From positions 146,600 to 199,724 of the forward strand of contig RFFU01000074.1 of NCBI GenBank assembly GCA_003697085.1: a stretch of DNA of 53,125 nucleotides. Direction: 5' to 3'. The DNA comes from Candidatus Hydrogenedentota bacterium (GTDB lineage: Bacteria; UBA8481; J006). The notes beneath the pieces were generated by a model, which was not told the origin of the DNA, ran no database searches, and was given only the letters and a program-made list of their open reading frames with translations. Within the stretch, counting starts at the first letter, position 1. Every line of letters begins with the position of its first letter. Below are positions 40,179-52,500 of this stretch, piece after piece. A program made the position numbers and the translations under genes.

Positions 40179-43172
40179 ATGAGAAAGTCATTCGGTGGAG
40201 AAATGAAAAGGCCCGAAGGGAGGCATCGCGATCAAAGGGGGAGCGCTTTGCTTTTTCTTTTTCTGATACTGGCGGTTGGAACGATACTTGGTATTACCTT
40301 GAGCCAAATATTGAAAAATCAAACAAAGACGCTTGAAGTGCAGGATGATTTGGTTCGCGCACGTTGGATCGCTCAGGCGGGCATGGCTCAAATTGTCTTT
40401 CTCCTCAAGGAAAATTATTTTAAGAACCGGTACAAAGTGATTCCTGAAATCGGAGATACCGAGCCGAGATACCGCTCCCCAGACGAAGACGATGAGATCA
40501 AATACGAACCGTTTGAAGGAGGAGGATATATTGCCGCTGTTTCAGAGATTCCGAACTCCGTCGGGAACCACGTTGCCGAGATTCTGGTAGCCGCTGATTT
40601 TAAAGGTTCGAAATCGGTCTTATTGACTCAGGTTGCTTTTGATGCGCCGACAGACTACGTACTCTATTCCCGGCAACCGGAGTTCTTTTCGGAACAGTCG
40701 ATCTACGGGCCGATATATGTGGATAATCCGATCGAGGCGATAGAGCGTTTTCACATCTATCGTCGGAAGGATATTCGAGGCCCATTGATCAACACAACAA
40801 GTGTGTATTTTCAGAGCAAGGCGGCCCACACGGCACCGGATGTCAAACAGTTTCATATTTCGGAGAGTACGGATCCGATCACAGGAAATTTGACCGACGA
40901 GATCGGGAAAGAGAGTTTAAGTGACGTGCAAACGACGAACGTAGAGAATTCCGGATATTGGATCGGAACGATAGGAGGAAATAAGGCTCAATTTCTAAAT
41001 ACTATTGCGGATCCGACCTTTCCGACGAACATTTATCCAGGAGGGACGCCGGCTTCTCCGACGTACACGAACGTGTTCGGCGTGTCGGAAAACCTTGTTC
41101 GAGATCAGTTTCACGATCCCATCGAGATCAAACTGACACCTGTCACCCAAACGGATATCAACGATCTAATAGATCCCGATTTTACCATTACGGATGTCAG
41201 TTCTCCGGAGTTGGGGGCTCCGGTTAGTTTTCGCAATCTATGGTTAAAGAACTGGGAGGGGCCGTTAACGCCAGCAGGGACGAACGGGATAGGCGAGAAA
41301 AGATACAAATATGATGCGGGAGTAAGCGGCGGGAAGGAGAAAATTCCGATCGTGGTCATTATACCCAAGGGGCAGGATTTCAATACTTTTACGGACCAGG
41401 TGGGTTTGAGGTTTCTCACGTCCCGCTATGCGTTAAACCCGAATGATTACACCGTGGCGTACGACGAAGCGAGCGTTGGAGTTGGATACATCGATGTGAC
41501 GAAGGGCGATGATTATTTTCCGAAGAACTATGTAGGAAGATCACCGGCGGATCCCTGGACGAATGTGACCTACGATGTTACAAAATTGAGTTCTTCTTGG
41601 GACATTTACATACCGAAACGCGTAGATGCGGTGGCCGTCGATCTCGGGTCGGCGATATCGGCGAGCCATTTTCCGAAAAACGGTTTGATTTATTCTACGG
41701 TGCCCATTCTCCTTTTTGGTTCTCCACCGTCCGGGACACCGGATTTTACAATTTATTGTACGGAGAATGTTTATTTACGGAACATTAACGTAGCGTTCGA
41801 CAAAGAAGGAAATTCAGTAGGATATTCCTCGGATGATCCAAATGCTCCGCGGATCGGTATCATTTCACCAAAAATGATCTTTGTGGACGTCGCCGATGGT
41901 TACCGTTTAAACAATCAGGATTTTTCGAAGTTTGATTGGAAGGTAGGGTGGATTGTCGGGGCGAATCTTGATTTGAGCGAGAACGTCAGCGGTGAAAACG
42001 CCGGGAAAAACGCGATGGCCCTGTCACTTGTAACCAACGGAAATCCTGTGGGGGCTCCGACGTTTTCGGGGGATGAGTACATATTGCCGGAGGGAGGCTT
42101 TCCTCCGGTATTTCGGGGCTGGTTGGACGTGGAGTGGTCGAATCCCGCCTTGGAAAATGGAAAAGAAGTAACCGTGAAGATCTTTACGGCCAACACAGAT
42201 GTGGAGGTGTCGATTGATAACCGAGCGACATGGTTTGTTCCGACGGCGAATGGAGATTTTCGTGATTTTGATTATACGCCGAAGAGTCATCGAATTCGTA
42301 TTTGGATACGCGACAAACTAGGTGGGGGGAGTTCAAAGGTAGGAAGGATCGAGGTTTATCGAAAGGACTGTCCGGATTATGCCCAGGCGATAGGAAGCGA
42401 TTGGGAGACGTTTGCGGAAGGACATTATCCGGGAATAACAGCATCGGAAAAGGCGTGGATCGGGAACAACAACAGTGGAGCGATCTTTATGACGGAGGAA
42501 GGCGGGGTGTTGAAGGATTATCTTCCGTATCATCGACGGGTAGAATCTCTCACGGGTGATGTCGGGGCGATGCATCTCGCTCCAGGAATGTATTATTCCA
42601 ACCATCCGATTGAAGGGACCGCTGTTGAGGAGGCAGACGTCACGCTGAATAAAGTTATTCTTTTTTCAATGGCTCCCGGAACGGTTGGATCGGGCATTAT
42701 ATCTGCGTTCGACAGTATTGGAGGGCAAAAGGGGGACGGGACTATCGGTTTTGTGGGGAATCCGGGCATTTATGCGTCAGCGGGGAATCCGGAAGCAAGG
42801 TACTCGGGTTTTGAGGTACGGGATGTTCCCCAACCGGTGGTCACGATGATCGGATCATTCATCAAAGGGGCGTTCACCGGCTACGAGGACCCGACCGTTT
42901 TCGATCCGGAGACAACGGCGAACTTTGCGGTTGTCCTTCCTTGGTTTCGGCCGAGTTATGCAAATTCACTGCGCCAGGGAATTCCTCCTGCATTTCCGAT
43001 TTTAGGACGAACCCTCCAACAAGGGACGGTTGAGTTTTCAAAGGCGAGTACATTTTTTGAGAGCTACCGGTCTCTCTTGGAAGAGACGGATTTTTCGGAT
43101 CCGGGTTTTGAAACTCTCGATTTTCAGAAAAAAATTATCGATGTACTTTCTCTTTTGACAAGCGGTGAATAA
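40179..43172 (+). CDS. Very large PilX/GspK-like minor pseudopilin
   Basis: The N-terminus is a class III-like prepilin anchor of the PilX/GspK group: a basic leader (KRPEGRHRDQRG), likely cut before SALLFLFLILAVGTILGITL, without the Glu at mature position 5, as is normal for GspK. It continues as an amphipathic helix (SQILKNQTKTLEVQDDLV) and RARWIAQAGMAQIVFLLKE, the usual PilX/GspK helix with an A.aG signature. Known GspK proteins have about 320 residues; this one has 997. The remaining 900 residues are beta-rich and secreted-looking (FFSEQSIYGPIYVDNPIE, GLIYSTVPILLFGSPP, IGIISPKMIFVDVADGY, IWIRDKLGGGSSKVGRIEVY, AMHLAPGMYYSNHPI), resembling cell-surface fibre proteins. ATG 40179 fits a leaderless start; ATG 40203 gives a shorter leader. 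It is separate from the T2SS operon, which lacks gspK. Confidence 0.78.
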   Translation: MRKSFGGEMKRPEGRHRDQRGSALLFLFLILAVGTILGITLSQILKNQTKTLEVQDDLVRARWIAQAGMAQIVFLLKENYFKNRYKVIPEIGDTEPRYRSPDEDDEIKYEPFEGGGYIAAVSEIPNSVGNHVAEILVAADFKGSKSVLLTQVAFDAPTDYVLYSRQPEFFSEQSIYGPIYVDNPIEAIERFHIYRRKDIRGPLINTTSVYFQSKAAHTAPDVKQFHISESTDPITGNLTDEIGKESLSDVQTTNVENSGYWIGTIGGNKAQFLNTIADPTFPTNIYPGGTPASPTYTNVFGVSENLVRDQFHDPIEIKLTPVTQTDINDLIDPDFTITDVSSPELGAPVSFRNLWLKNWEGPLTPAGTNGIGEKRYKYDAGVSGGKEKIPIVVIIPKGQDFNTFTDQVGLRFLTSRYALNPNDYTVAYDEASVGVGYIDVTKGDDYFPKNYVGRSPADPWTNVTYDVTKLSSSWDIYIPKRVDAVAVDLGSAISASHFPKNGLIYSTVPILLFGSPPSGTPDFTIYCTENVYLRNINVAFDKEGNSVGYSSDDPNAPRIGIISPKMIFVDVADGYRLNNQDFSKFDWKVGWIVGANLDLSENVSGENAGKNAMALSLVTNGNPVGAPTFSGDEYILPEGGFPPVFRGWLDVEWSNPALENGKEVTVKIFTANTDVEVSIDNRATWFVPTANGDFRDFDYTPKSHRIRIWIRDKLGGGSSKVGRIEVYRKDCPDYAQAIGSDWETFAEGHYPGITASEKAWIGNNNSGAIFMTEEGGVLKDYLPYHRRVESLTGDVGAMHLAPGMYYSNHPIEGTAVEEADVTLNKVILFSMAPGTVGSGIISAFDSIGGQKGDGTIGFVGNPGIYASAGNPEARYSGFEVRDVPQPVVTMIGSFIKGAFTGYEDPTVFDPETTANFAVVLPWFRPSYANSLRQGIPPAFPILGRTLQQGTVEFSKASTFFESYRSLLEETDFSDPGFETLDFQKKIIDVLSLLTSGE

Positions 43173-43250
43173 GACCTCTTTTTACCTCCTGAAAACAGAA
43201 AGATAAGAAGAAAGTTCCTTAAAAAAGATGTGATAACAATCTGCCGTTTT

Positions 43251-43270
43251 TTAGTTCAGATTAGTTCAGA
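43251..43270. repeat. Tandem direct repeat, 10 bases, two copies
   Basis: TTAGTTCAGA occurs twice without spacing. It may be a chance duplication, a regulator half-site pair or the scar of an insertion event. Confidence 0.6.
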
Positions 43271-43318
43271 GTCGAGAAGTTTTCAGGAGGAGGGGCGCGG
43301 CGAGGATGGACCTCCTTG

Positions 43319-43345
43319 TTGCAGGCAAGATGCCTGCGGTCCCAG
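43319..43345. repeat. REP-like palindromic element, copy 2
   Basis: Perfect inverted repeat GCAGGCA-AGA-TGCCTGC at 43321-43337. Aligns gaplessly with the element at 2089-2115 at 18 of 27 positions. Confidence 0.5.
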
Positions 43346-43435
43346 GAAGCGTTTCCGCTCCGCGGGCGGTTCGACACGCGCCGAGGAATCCTGAAAAAAG
43401 ACATTTTTCTGTCACAAAAGGGGGGGCAGAAGGTG

Positions 43436-43441
43436 TATAAT
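43436..43441 (+). promoter_or_regulatory. Candidate -10 box for the giant repeat gene
   Basis: Perfect TATAAT preceded by GTG, 112 bases before the GTG start. No good -35 box at 16-18 bases (the region is CACAAA), so it may need an activator. Confidence 0.35.
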
Positions 43442-43552
43442 TTCTTCCGGACTGTATCCCTGCCGGGAGGGTGAGAAACGAGAGAGGAACGGGGAGAGGA
43501 GAGGAGGGGGAGGGAGCGGACGTCACCGAGAGGCCGTCGCCGGAAGGAAGGA

Positions 43553-46500
43553 GTGCATTCCGAGGCACCGGTGGAATCGTCGGCGAACTCCCGGCCTTTG
43601 TCTTGGAAGCGTTTTCTTTTTGTCCTGGGAGGACTCTTCTTTTCTGCGGTTTCGGTGCTTGCGGCGCCGGTGGTTCCGGTCACGTGGACGACGGGTACGG
43701 ATTTCACGGATTCAATTACGGCTTTCGGGCCGGTGGTGCGGCCAGTCTTCGGGGACGGAGCCGCGGAGTTGGGCATCACGATCGTCAACGACACGATCGG
43801 CCCGAACAATATGTGGATCCGCTCATTTTTCTCCTACAAAGCCGACACGCTTTTCGCCGGAGGGTTCGACAACGGCGGGCCGAATGATCTGGCCCCGTTT
43901 TTCGAGCGGACCTCGTCCGGGTGGACGTTCCGGGGATACGTCGGGCCGAGCGGTTCTGGGAACAAGGACGAACTCTGGTGGGGCACGATGTACAGCGACA
44001 CGCTGTGGATCGGGGTCGGGAGGCCCTTGGCCGGCGGCGCCGACATCGCCGTCACGTACCGCTACAATCCCGCATTGGACACATTTGTCTTCGACGTAAG
44101 ATGGACCGATTCAACGACGCTGAACTGGCGGCGGTTTCGCGAGGACGTGGCGCAACTCGGCGGGATACTTTACATCTCGGGACGGACGACGGGGCCAGGT
44201 GGGAACAACAACGGGGCGGCGTATGGTTTGACGGACGGTATCAACTACGACGCGCGAACATTAAAACAGATCTTGGGGCGAACGGCGAACTGGGGGAACG
44301 ATCTGGCGGCGATCGTCGAGTACGGGGGTTTGCTCTATTTCACGCCGGATATCGCAGGCGGATCGGAACGAGACATCGGGCGTTCGAACGGTGTCTTCGC
44401 CGGTTCGGTGATCGCGACTTTGAGCGAGGGGATTTTGAGTCTGGCGCGGTTGAACGACGGAACGGTGGGGGACACGCTTTTTGCCGGAGGTGTCAACGGA
44501 ACGCTCTTCCGCTCGACGGACGGAACGACGTGGACGACGATCGGGGACATCAACGGGGCCGGCGCGTTCTCGATCGACGACATCGATAAATTCGGGCCGG
44601 ACCTCTGGCTCTCCTCGGAAGCCGACAACAACTTGTACCGATATGTAGCGCGTTACGACACGGCGGTTCTGATGGGAAGCGTGGGTGGTGTGAACTTCCG
44701 GCCGTACACGAAGTACGCCTCGGCGGTCACCGGGGACACGTGGCTCTACATCGGCGGCGAAGACAACGGTGTACCGCGTGCCGAGATCTACCGCGTGCAA
44801 TTTCTCGATTCGGGGACCTGGACGTCGGACACGATCGACCTGCAGGATACGACGGGGTACACCCACAACGTCGGCGATTCGGTCGAGTTTTCTGTATTGG
44901 AGAACGCGGGAACCGTGACGGTGGTGGTTTTTACCTGGCCGGAGGGAGCGGACACGACGACGCGGAGCACGGCCCGGGCGGAGACCTTCACGTTTTCGGG
45001 CCAGACCTTCCTGAATCCGGATACGCGGCCTTCGAATTCGTTTCGATACCTTCAGGTGGACGTCCATTTCGAGGCGCCGTTAAAGGATGCAACACCGATA
45101 TTGGAATCACTGACGATTCACGTTCACGGAGACACTGCGCCGCCGCCAACGGTCACGAACCGCTTCCCGCTGGATAAAACCGAAACCAATATCGTTGACC
45201 AAACCTTCCGTTGGAACGCGGAGAACGACTCAGTGCCGGGCGTGGTAGAGAGCGGTCTGGACACGTACGTCTTGCAGATTTCGCGCGATTCCTCGATGGC
45301 CGTCATCGATTCTTCCTACATTCTGTTTGGTGACACTCAAGGGGTCGTATCCTTCGGGCCGGTACCGCTTTTGGGAGACACGGTTCACTTCTGGCGGGTT
45401 CTGGTCGTCGATACAGCGGGGAACGTAGCGACGGGTGAGACCTACACACTGACGGTGGATGTAACGCCGCCGAATCCGGGAGCGGACACGGCGTTGCAGC
45501 CGCTGGACTTCGAAGACACGACGGAACGCACTTTGACATTGCGATGGCTCACGGCGATCGACACGCTTTCGGGGATCGCGCGGTACGTGGTCGAGCGGGA
45601 TTCGGGAGCGACACTCGGGTTTATTTCCCCGGTCACCGACACCGTTTATCCTCCCGATACCTTCTTGGCGATCGATCTGTTGGGGTTGTCGAAGACGGAT
45701 ACGTGGTTCTGGCGGGTGACGGTGTACGATTCCGCGACGAACGCGACAGTTTCCCCGATCTTTTCCTTCCGCGTCCGGACCCAAGCCGCCGTTTTCCTGG
45801 AGGATTCGCGCGGCGTGGTGGTGACGGATTACACGGTACGAGACACGTTCACGGTGGTCGTGGCGGATACCGACCGGAACCGGGATCCGGCGGTGGCGGA
45901 CACGTTGCGGGTGACCGTGGCCACGGCGGCAACCGGCGACACGAAGAGCCTTCTGCTGACGGAGATCGGCGTGAACGCGAATCTCTTTTCGGGAACGTTG
46001 ACGTTATCGGACACGACGGAGAACGGTTTTCTGTTGGCGGCGGTGGGGGACACAATCCGTGTGCTTTACGAGGACAGTATGCCGCCGTTTCAGCCGATCG
46101 AGACGGGGGAGACGTACGGGCGAACGACGCGCATCTCGACGAACGGCATGGCCGGCTTCGATTCGACCGGATACCGGATCTTCGAGACGCCAGTGACGAC
46201 GATCACCGATCCAGACAGAAACCGCGATCCGCGGCGCCGGGACACCGTCAGTGTGCTGATCTGGAACAAGACGCGGAACGATTCCGAGGCGATCGTGTAC
46301 CGGGAAACGACGGACACATCGGGGGTCTTTTCCGGCGACACACTGTGGATCAGCGATACGATCGGAGAGAACTCGGGCGACTCGATTCTCTTCGCAGGCC
46401 CGGGAGATATCTTAATTTTGGATTATACGGATGCGTACGACGGAGCGGACACGGGGCGGGACACGGCGACGGTCGTGCGGACTTTCCGCTCGGCTTCCGG

Positions 46501-49500
46501 GACGGCCGTCGATTCGCGGCTGGTCTCGGTCGATTCCGCCGCGCCTTTCGATACGTTGGGATTCCGAGTCACTGATCCGGACGGGAATGCGGATGTCGCC
46601 CTGCGCGACACGATCGCCGTCCTCGCGAGGAATCTCACGACGGGGGAGACGGAAATTTTCGTTCTGGTGGAGACGACGGAGACATCGGGGATTTTCGGGC
46701 CGGACACGGGTGTGGCGACGTCGCTTGCGCCGGCCGATTCCGTGTCCGGAACAGGAACGCTCTTCGGGATTCCCGGCCAGACGATCCGCCTGGAGTACGA
46801 GGATGCCGGGGATGCTTCGGACACGGCGGCCGACACGATCGTGATCCTCTTCCGGCCGACGAACGGCACCGTGCGGTTGACCGACTCGTTAGGTAGCCCC
46901 GCCGACACCGCCTCACGCGATTCCACCCTCTCGGCGACGGTGAGCGATTCGGATCAAAACCGGGACGGTGCGATTCCCGAGACGGTCGGTGTCGCGGTCC
47001 GCTCGGTGCGTGCGGGAGATTCGGAGACGCTGACGCTGACCGAGACGGATTCGAACTCGGGCGATTTCCGGAATCTCGTGGCACTTGCGATAACGGATAC
47101 GGGAGCGGGCGGAGTTGGAGACGGGATTCTGACCGTCCGACCGGCTTACGATACGATCTTCGTCGAATACCGGGATGACGCGGGACGCGTTTCCGACACG
47201 ATCGCCTATCGGTTCACCCGTTCGCGTTCGCGGATGCAGTTCATCGACAGGTTCGGGAAAGCGGCGGATCAATTCACGAGCGGAGAGACGATCAGCGCTC
47301 GGGTGTACGACGAGGACCAGAACGCCACGGTGGCGAGCGAAGGGAGCGCGGAAACGGTCGCGGTCTTCTACTATCACCTCGGTACGGGAGACAGCGAGAA
47401 GGTCGTTCTGCGTGAGACGGCGAATCTGAGCGCCCAGTTTGACTCGGTTGTCGGTATACCCACCTCGGCCAATCCGCTCGATTCGCTTCCCTTCACAGGA
47501 GTCCTGTTTGCCTTGCCGGGAGATACGATCGTGGTCCGATACACGGATCCCGCCGACGGAACGGACACCCGGGAACTGATCATCGTTGCATCCTCGACGC
47601 CGACCTCCTCGAGCGCGGACTTCACCGACTCGGTCGGAAGTTCGGTGGCGACCTATGCGCTGCCCGACTCGAGAGTCTATGCCACGGTCGCGGATACGGA
47701 CGAGAACCTCTTTCCGGGAGGGTTGGATGACATCACGGCGACGTTCTGGTGTCCGGCGACGAACGACACGGAGACGTTGGTTCTGACGGAGACGGGGAAC
47801 GATTCCAATATCTTTCGGAACACGACGGGTCTTCCGATCTCGGATACGCTCGGTTCGGCGGTGAACGACGGAGTTCTTCTTGTGGGGCGCGCGGATACGA
47901 TCGTTTTCGTGTACGAGGATCCGAACGATCCCAGCGATTCGGCGACGGTGACGGCGGACCTTTCCGCGTCGACAACGCCGGCCACGGTGGCGTTTGATTC
48001 TTCGGGGTATCTTGCTCCGACGACGATGACGATCGTGATCACGGATGCGGATCGGAATTTCGACCCGCGAACGGCGGAGACATTGGGGATCGCGATCCGA
48101 GGCTTGATCGCGGGGGATTCTGAGACGATCACGTTGACGGAGACGACGGAGACATCGGGGGTCTTTTCCGGGAGCCTACCGGTCTCGAATCTCGCCGGAG
48201 CAGGAGCAGGAGACGGGACCTTGATGGGGGGGTTGGGCGAGACGGTCCAGGCCGAATACGCCGACAGCGTGAATCCAGGAATCGATACCGGTGTGGACAC
48301 GGCGATCGTCTTTTTGGCACCGACGGCTTCCCGCGGTGATCTTCTCGACAAGACGTTGCTTGCGGTCGATACCGCCTTGCGGGCCGAGACGATCACCGCG
48401 CGCGTGGTGGACGCCGATGCCAGTATCGATCCGCTTGCAATCGACACGGTGGGCGTGATCTTCGAGAACGTGCGGACGGGGGAGACGGAACCGTTGGATC
48501 TGTTCGAGACGGCGGTGAGGGCGGAGACATTCGTTTCGAGAGTCGGGATCGCGCTCTCCGGTTCGTTGTCCGATTCCCTCACGGGAGACGCGTTGTTGTA
48601 CGTCGTTCCGGGTGACACGGTTCGACTTCTCTACGTGCAGGGATCCGATACGGCGGGCGACACGATGTTGATCACGGTGGCTCCTTCGACGGGTGCGGTC
48701 GTTTTCCGCAACGGTTCGGGGGCGGTCACCGACACGGCGAAGGTCGGGGCGGATTCACTCTTCCTCACATTTGCCGACACGGATCGGAACCGGGACGGAA
48801 CGCGCGCGGAGACGGTGCTGGTGGTCTTGACGGTGAGCGGCACGGGAGACGGCGAGACGGTCGTCTTGACGGAGGAGGATCGGGATTCGCCGGACTTCCG
48901 GTTCACGGGAGGTGTACCGGTAGTGGACACGGCGGCGGTCGTGGTCCAGGACGGAATTTTGGTGGCGGGGCCGGGAGACACGATCGAGGCTCTCTTCACG
49001 GATCCGGACAACGGCGACACGGCGTTCGACACGGTGCTGGTGACGGCCAACCTGCGCGTTTCTTCGACACGCTTTCTTCCGATCGGGGTTACGACTTACA
49101 CGACCTCGGATTCGACACGTGTCGAAGTGATCGATCCGAACGCGAATCACGATCCGACGGCGATCGAGACGGTCGCGGTTCTGGTGACGAATCCTCGGAC
49201 GGGGGAGACGGAGCCTTTGGATTTGTTCGAGACGGGGCCGTACAGCGGGGTCTTTCGCTTCGAGACGGGGCTGCCGCATTCGACGAATGTCCTCGATTCG
49301 GTTTCGGCCACCGGTGTCCTTTATGTCGTGTCGAGCGACACGATCGAGGTGCTCTACGCGGACGCGGACGATGCTGCGGACACGGCCTTCGACACGGTCT
49401 TGATCGTTCCGCCGCCCTCGAACGGGTCGGTCATCTTCAGTGATTCCTTCGGCAACTCCATCTCGACCTATCCGATGGATACGTTCCTTTACGTTACCGT

Positions 49501-52500
49501 TCAGGACACGGATCGCAACGTCAACGGCGCGGCGATCGAGACGATCACGGCGGTGGTCTTCGATACAATGACGGGGGACACGGAGACGGTGAATCTCGTC
49601 GAGCAGGGGGCGAATTCTTTCCTCTTCCGGAATGCGGTGGCCGTGAGTCTTTCGGACACGTTGGGAGCGGTGGTCGACGACGGAGTGCTCTTCACCGGCA
49701 CCGTACTAACGATCCAGGTATTGTACACCGATCTTCTCAACGGGGACACCGCGGCGGACACGGCGAATCTCACGCCGGCGGTCACGAGCGCCTCGTTGCT
49801 TCTGGACCGTTCCGGTTATGCTCCGGAGACCCGCGTCATTCCGACATTGACGGATCCCGATCGAAACAGAAACCCGCTCCTACCCGATTCGGTCTCCGTA
49901 ATCGTCTCGTCCCCCTGGCGGGCGGATACGGAGACATTCGTGTTGACGGAGACGACGGACACCTCGGGGGTCTTTACGGCGGCGTCGGGCTTTCGTCTTT
50001 CGGACACGATCGGTTTCGCCGTCGGCGACGACACGTTACTGGTTGCTCTGGGAGACACGTTCCTCGTGAGTTATTCGGATGCCTACGACGCCTCGGATAC
50101 CGCCGAGACGGTCGGGGCCGTCCTGGCGCTCAACACTTCCTCGACGGTCGCCTTTGACTTGCCGGGATATCAGGTAACGGATTCGGTGGTGGTCTTCGTG
50201 ACGGACCGCGACCGCAACCTCGACCCGCGCGCCTTCGATACGATCGTGGCGTTGGTATGGAATCCGAGGGTTTCGGATACGGAGACACTGGTTCTGACCG
50301 AGACGGATTCGGCTTCGCTGACCTTCCGCAACGATACGGTGACGCTGAAGGACACGGGAGCGGTGACGGTGGGTGACGGATTCTTGCGCGTGGGGAACGG
50401 AGACGAGATCCGGCTGCTCTATTCCGACCCGGTCTTCAGCGACACGAACCTCGATTCGGCTACGATCCTGCCCATTCCGACCGCGGGCGTCGTGTCGGTC
50501 GATACGAACATCGTGTGGAACGGCGAGACCTTCGTGATCACGGTGGTGGACGGGGATCGGAACCTGGATCAAACGGCCGTCGAGACGATCGTGTTGCGCA
50601 ACGCCTTTGTGAAGACGCCGCAGGATGTGATCGTGGAGAATGAATTCCAGACGATCAAACTGGTCGAAACGAGTGATACCTCGGGGGTCTTCGTATCGCA
50701 GCCGATCACTGTCCGCACGGACGTGACCCCGACGCCGGGGGATCGGATTCTTTTGATCGGGCGAAACTACTCGATCGAGGTGGAGTATCAGGATGCGACG
50801 AACGGTGATTTCGACACGACCGGATTGTCGGTGACCTGGTTCCAGGCGGCCTCCTCGGCCTCGCTCGACCGGCCCTTCTATGTTCCGGGCCTGAGGATCT
50901 TCGGGACGGTGAGCGATTCGGACGAGAACGCGGTTCCGATCGCGAAGGACACCGTAACGTTCATCATTCGAAACGCGGGAACGGGGGAGACCGAGGTGAG
51001 AATCGGATACGAAGGCGCGAATCTTTCGGGGATATTCAACGACACGGCGGGGCTTTTGACGAGCGCCTCGGTGAGCGATTCCGTCTCGAACGACGGTATC
51101 CTCTTCATCCGCACCGGCGACACGGTCGTGATCGATTATGCGGATTCAGACAATGCCTCGGATACCTCCACGGACACCGCCACAGTCGGTCTCTCGACCG
51201 ATACGGTCCCTTCGGCAACCTGGTTCAGCAATGCGAACGGCGTGGTTCAGACGGCGTACCGTATGGACTCGCTCGTCTTCATCACGGTCCGCGACACCGA
51301 TCAGAACTTCTCCGGGCTTTTCAAGGAGACGGTGACGGTCGATGTTTACGACAGTATGACGGGCGATTCGGAGCGGATCAAGTTGACGGAGTTGGCGGCG
51401 GATTCGGGAATCTTCCGGAACCAGACCGGCCTGCCGCTTTCGGACACGGTCGGAGCGGTGATCAACGACGGGGTACTCTTCACGGGACCGGCCTTCTCGA
51501 TCACCGTCTTCTACCAAGACGCGCTCGTTCCCTCGGATTCCTCGACGGACACGGCGGGAATCAACCGTCTCCCCAGCGCCTCGTTTCTCTTCTTCGACAG
51601 TCCGTCGTATGCTCCGGAATCGGCGGTGACGGTCTTCGTCGGCGATTCCGATCGGAACCGCAACCCGATCGCCAAGGACACAGTGACGATCACGATCTGG
51701 AGTCCGCGGCGGGCGGACACGGAGACGGTGCTTTTGTACGAGACGACGGAGACCTCGGCGCTCTTCGCCAACACGGCGCCGATCCGTATCTCGGACACGG
51801 AAGGATTCAATGTCGGGGACGGGATTCTGTTGGTGGCGTTGGGAGATACCTTCGCGGCGGGGTACACGGACGCCTACGACGCGACGGACTCGGCGAATTC
51901 GAGCGCGGGGGTCGATACCTTGGGGACGCTTTCGACGGTGGCCTTGGACGCCGTCTTCTATACCGTTGCCGATTCCGTGGTGATCACGGTGACGGATCGC
52001 GACCGCAACCTCGATCCGCGTTCGAAGGACACGGTCGTCGTCTCCGTCCGTAACACGCGCAACGGGGACTCGGAGACATTGACATTGACCGAGACCGATT
52101 CCGCCAGTCTCGCGTTCCGGACGAACCAGTTGAATCTGACGGACACGGGCGCGCCGGTTCCCGGAGACGGGAATCTTCGCGTCGGTCCCGGCGACACGTT
52201 CCTGGTGGAATACAGTGATCCACGGAACGGAGACACGGGAAGCGAGACGGCCGCGATCACAGCGGCTCCAACAGCCGGCCGTGTGATTCTGCCGCTGGGA
52301 ACGGTTACGGACGGGGACACGCTTCCGATCTTCGTGGAGGATCTCGACCAGAATCTCGATCAAACCGCGCGTGACACGATTCTGCTTCGCAATGTTTACG
52401 CGCTTTCTCCCGACAGTGTGATCGTGGACAACGAGTTCCAGACGCTTCTGCTCTTCGAGACGGCGGATACCTCAGGGCTCTTCGAACTTCCCGGCGGTCT

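Larger units (their letters stand above)
43173..43552. other. Intergenic region upstream of the giant gene, 380 bases
   Basis: Contains a 10-base tandem duplication (43251-43270), a REP-like palindrome (43319-43345), a candidate -10 box (43436-43441) and the ribosome site GGAAGGA (43542-43548). Reverse-strand frames here continue into the giant gene's antisense and look non-coding. G+C rises sharply within this gap. Confidence 0.6.

Noticed and set aside
45544-46575. 343-residue plus-strand frame
   Set aside because: Wrong frame of the giant gene. The Arg/Gly/Asp-rich product has no signature, while the in-frame reading gives regular modules.
47677-48618. 313-residue minus-strand frame, and similar long ones at 44261-45067, 50036-50572 and 51146-52363
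   Set aside because: Antisense shadows of the giant gene. Biased codons such as ACG, TCG and GAC rarely give stops when read in reverse; the products are Arg- or Ser/Val-rich without domain signatures.
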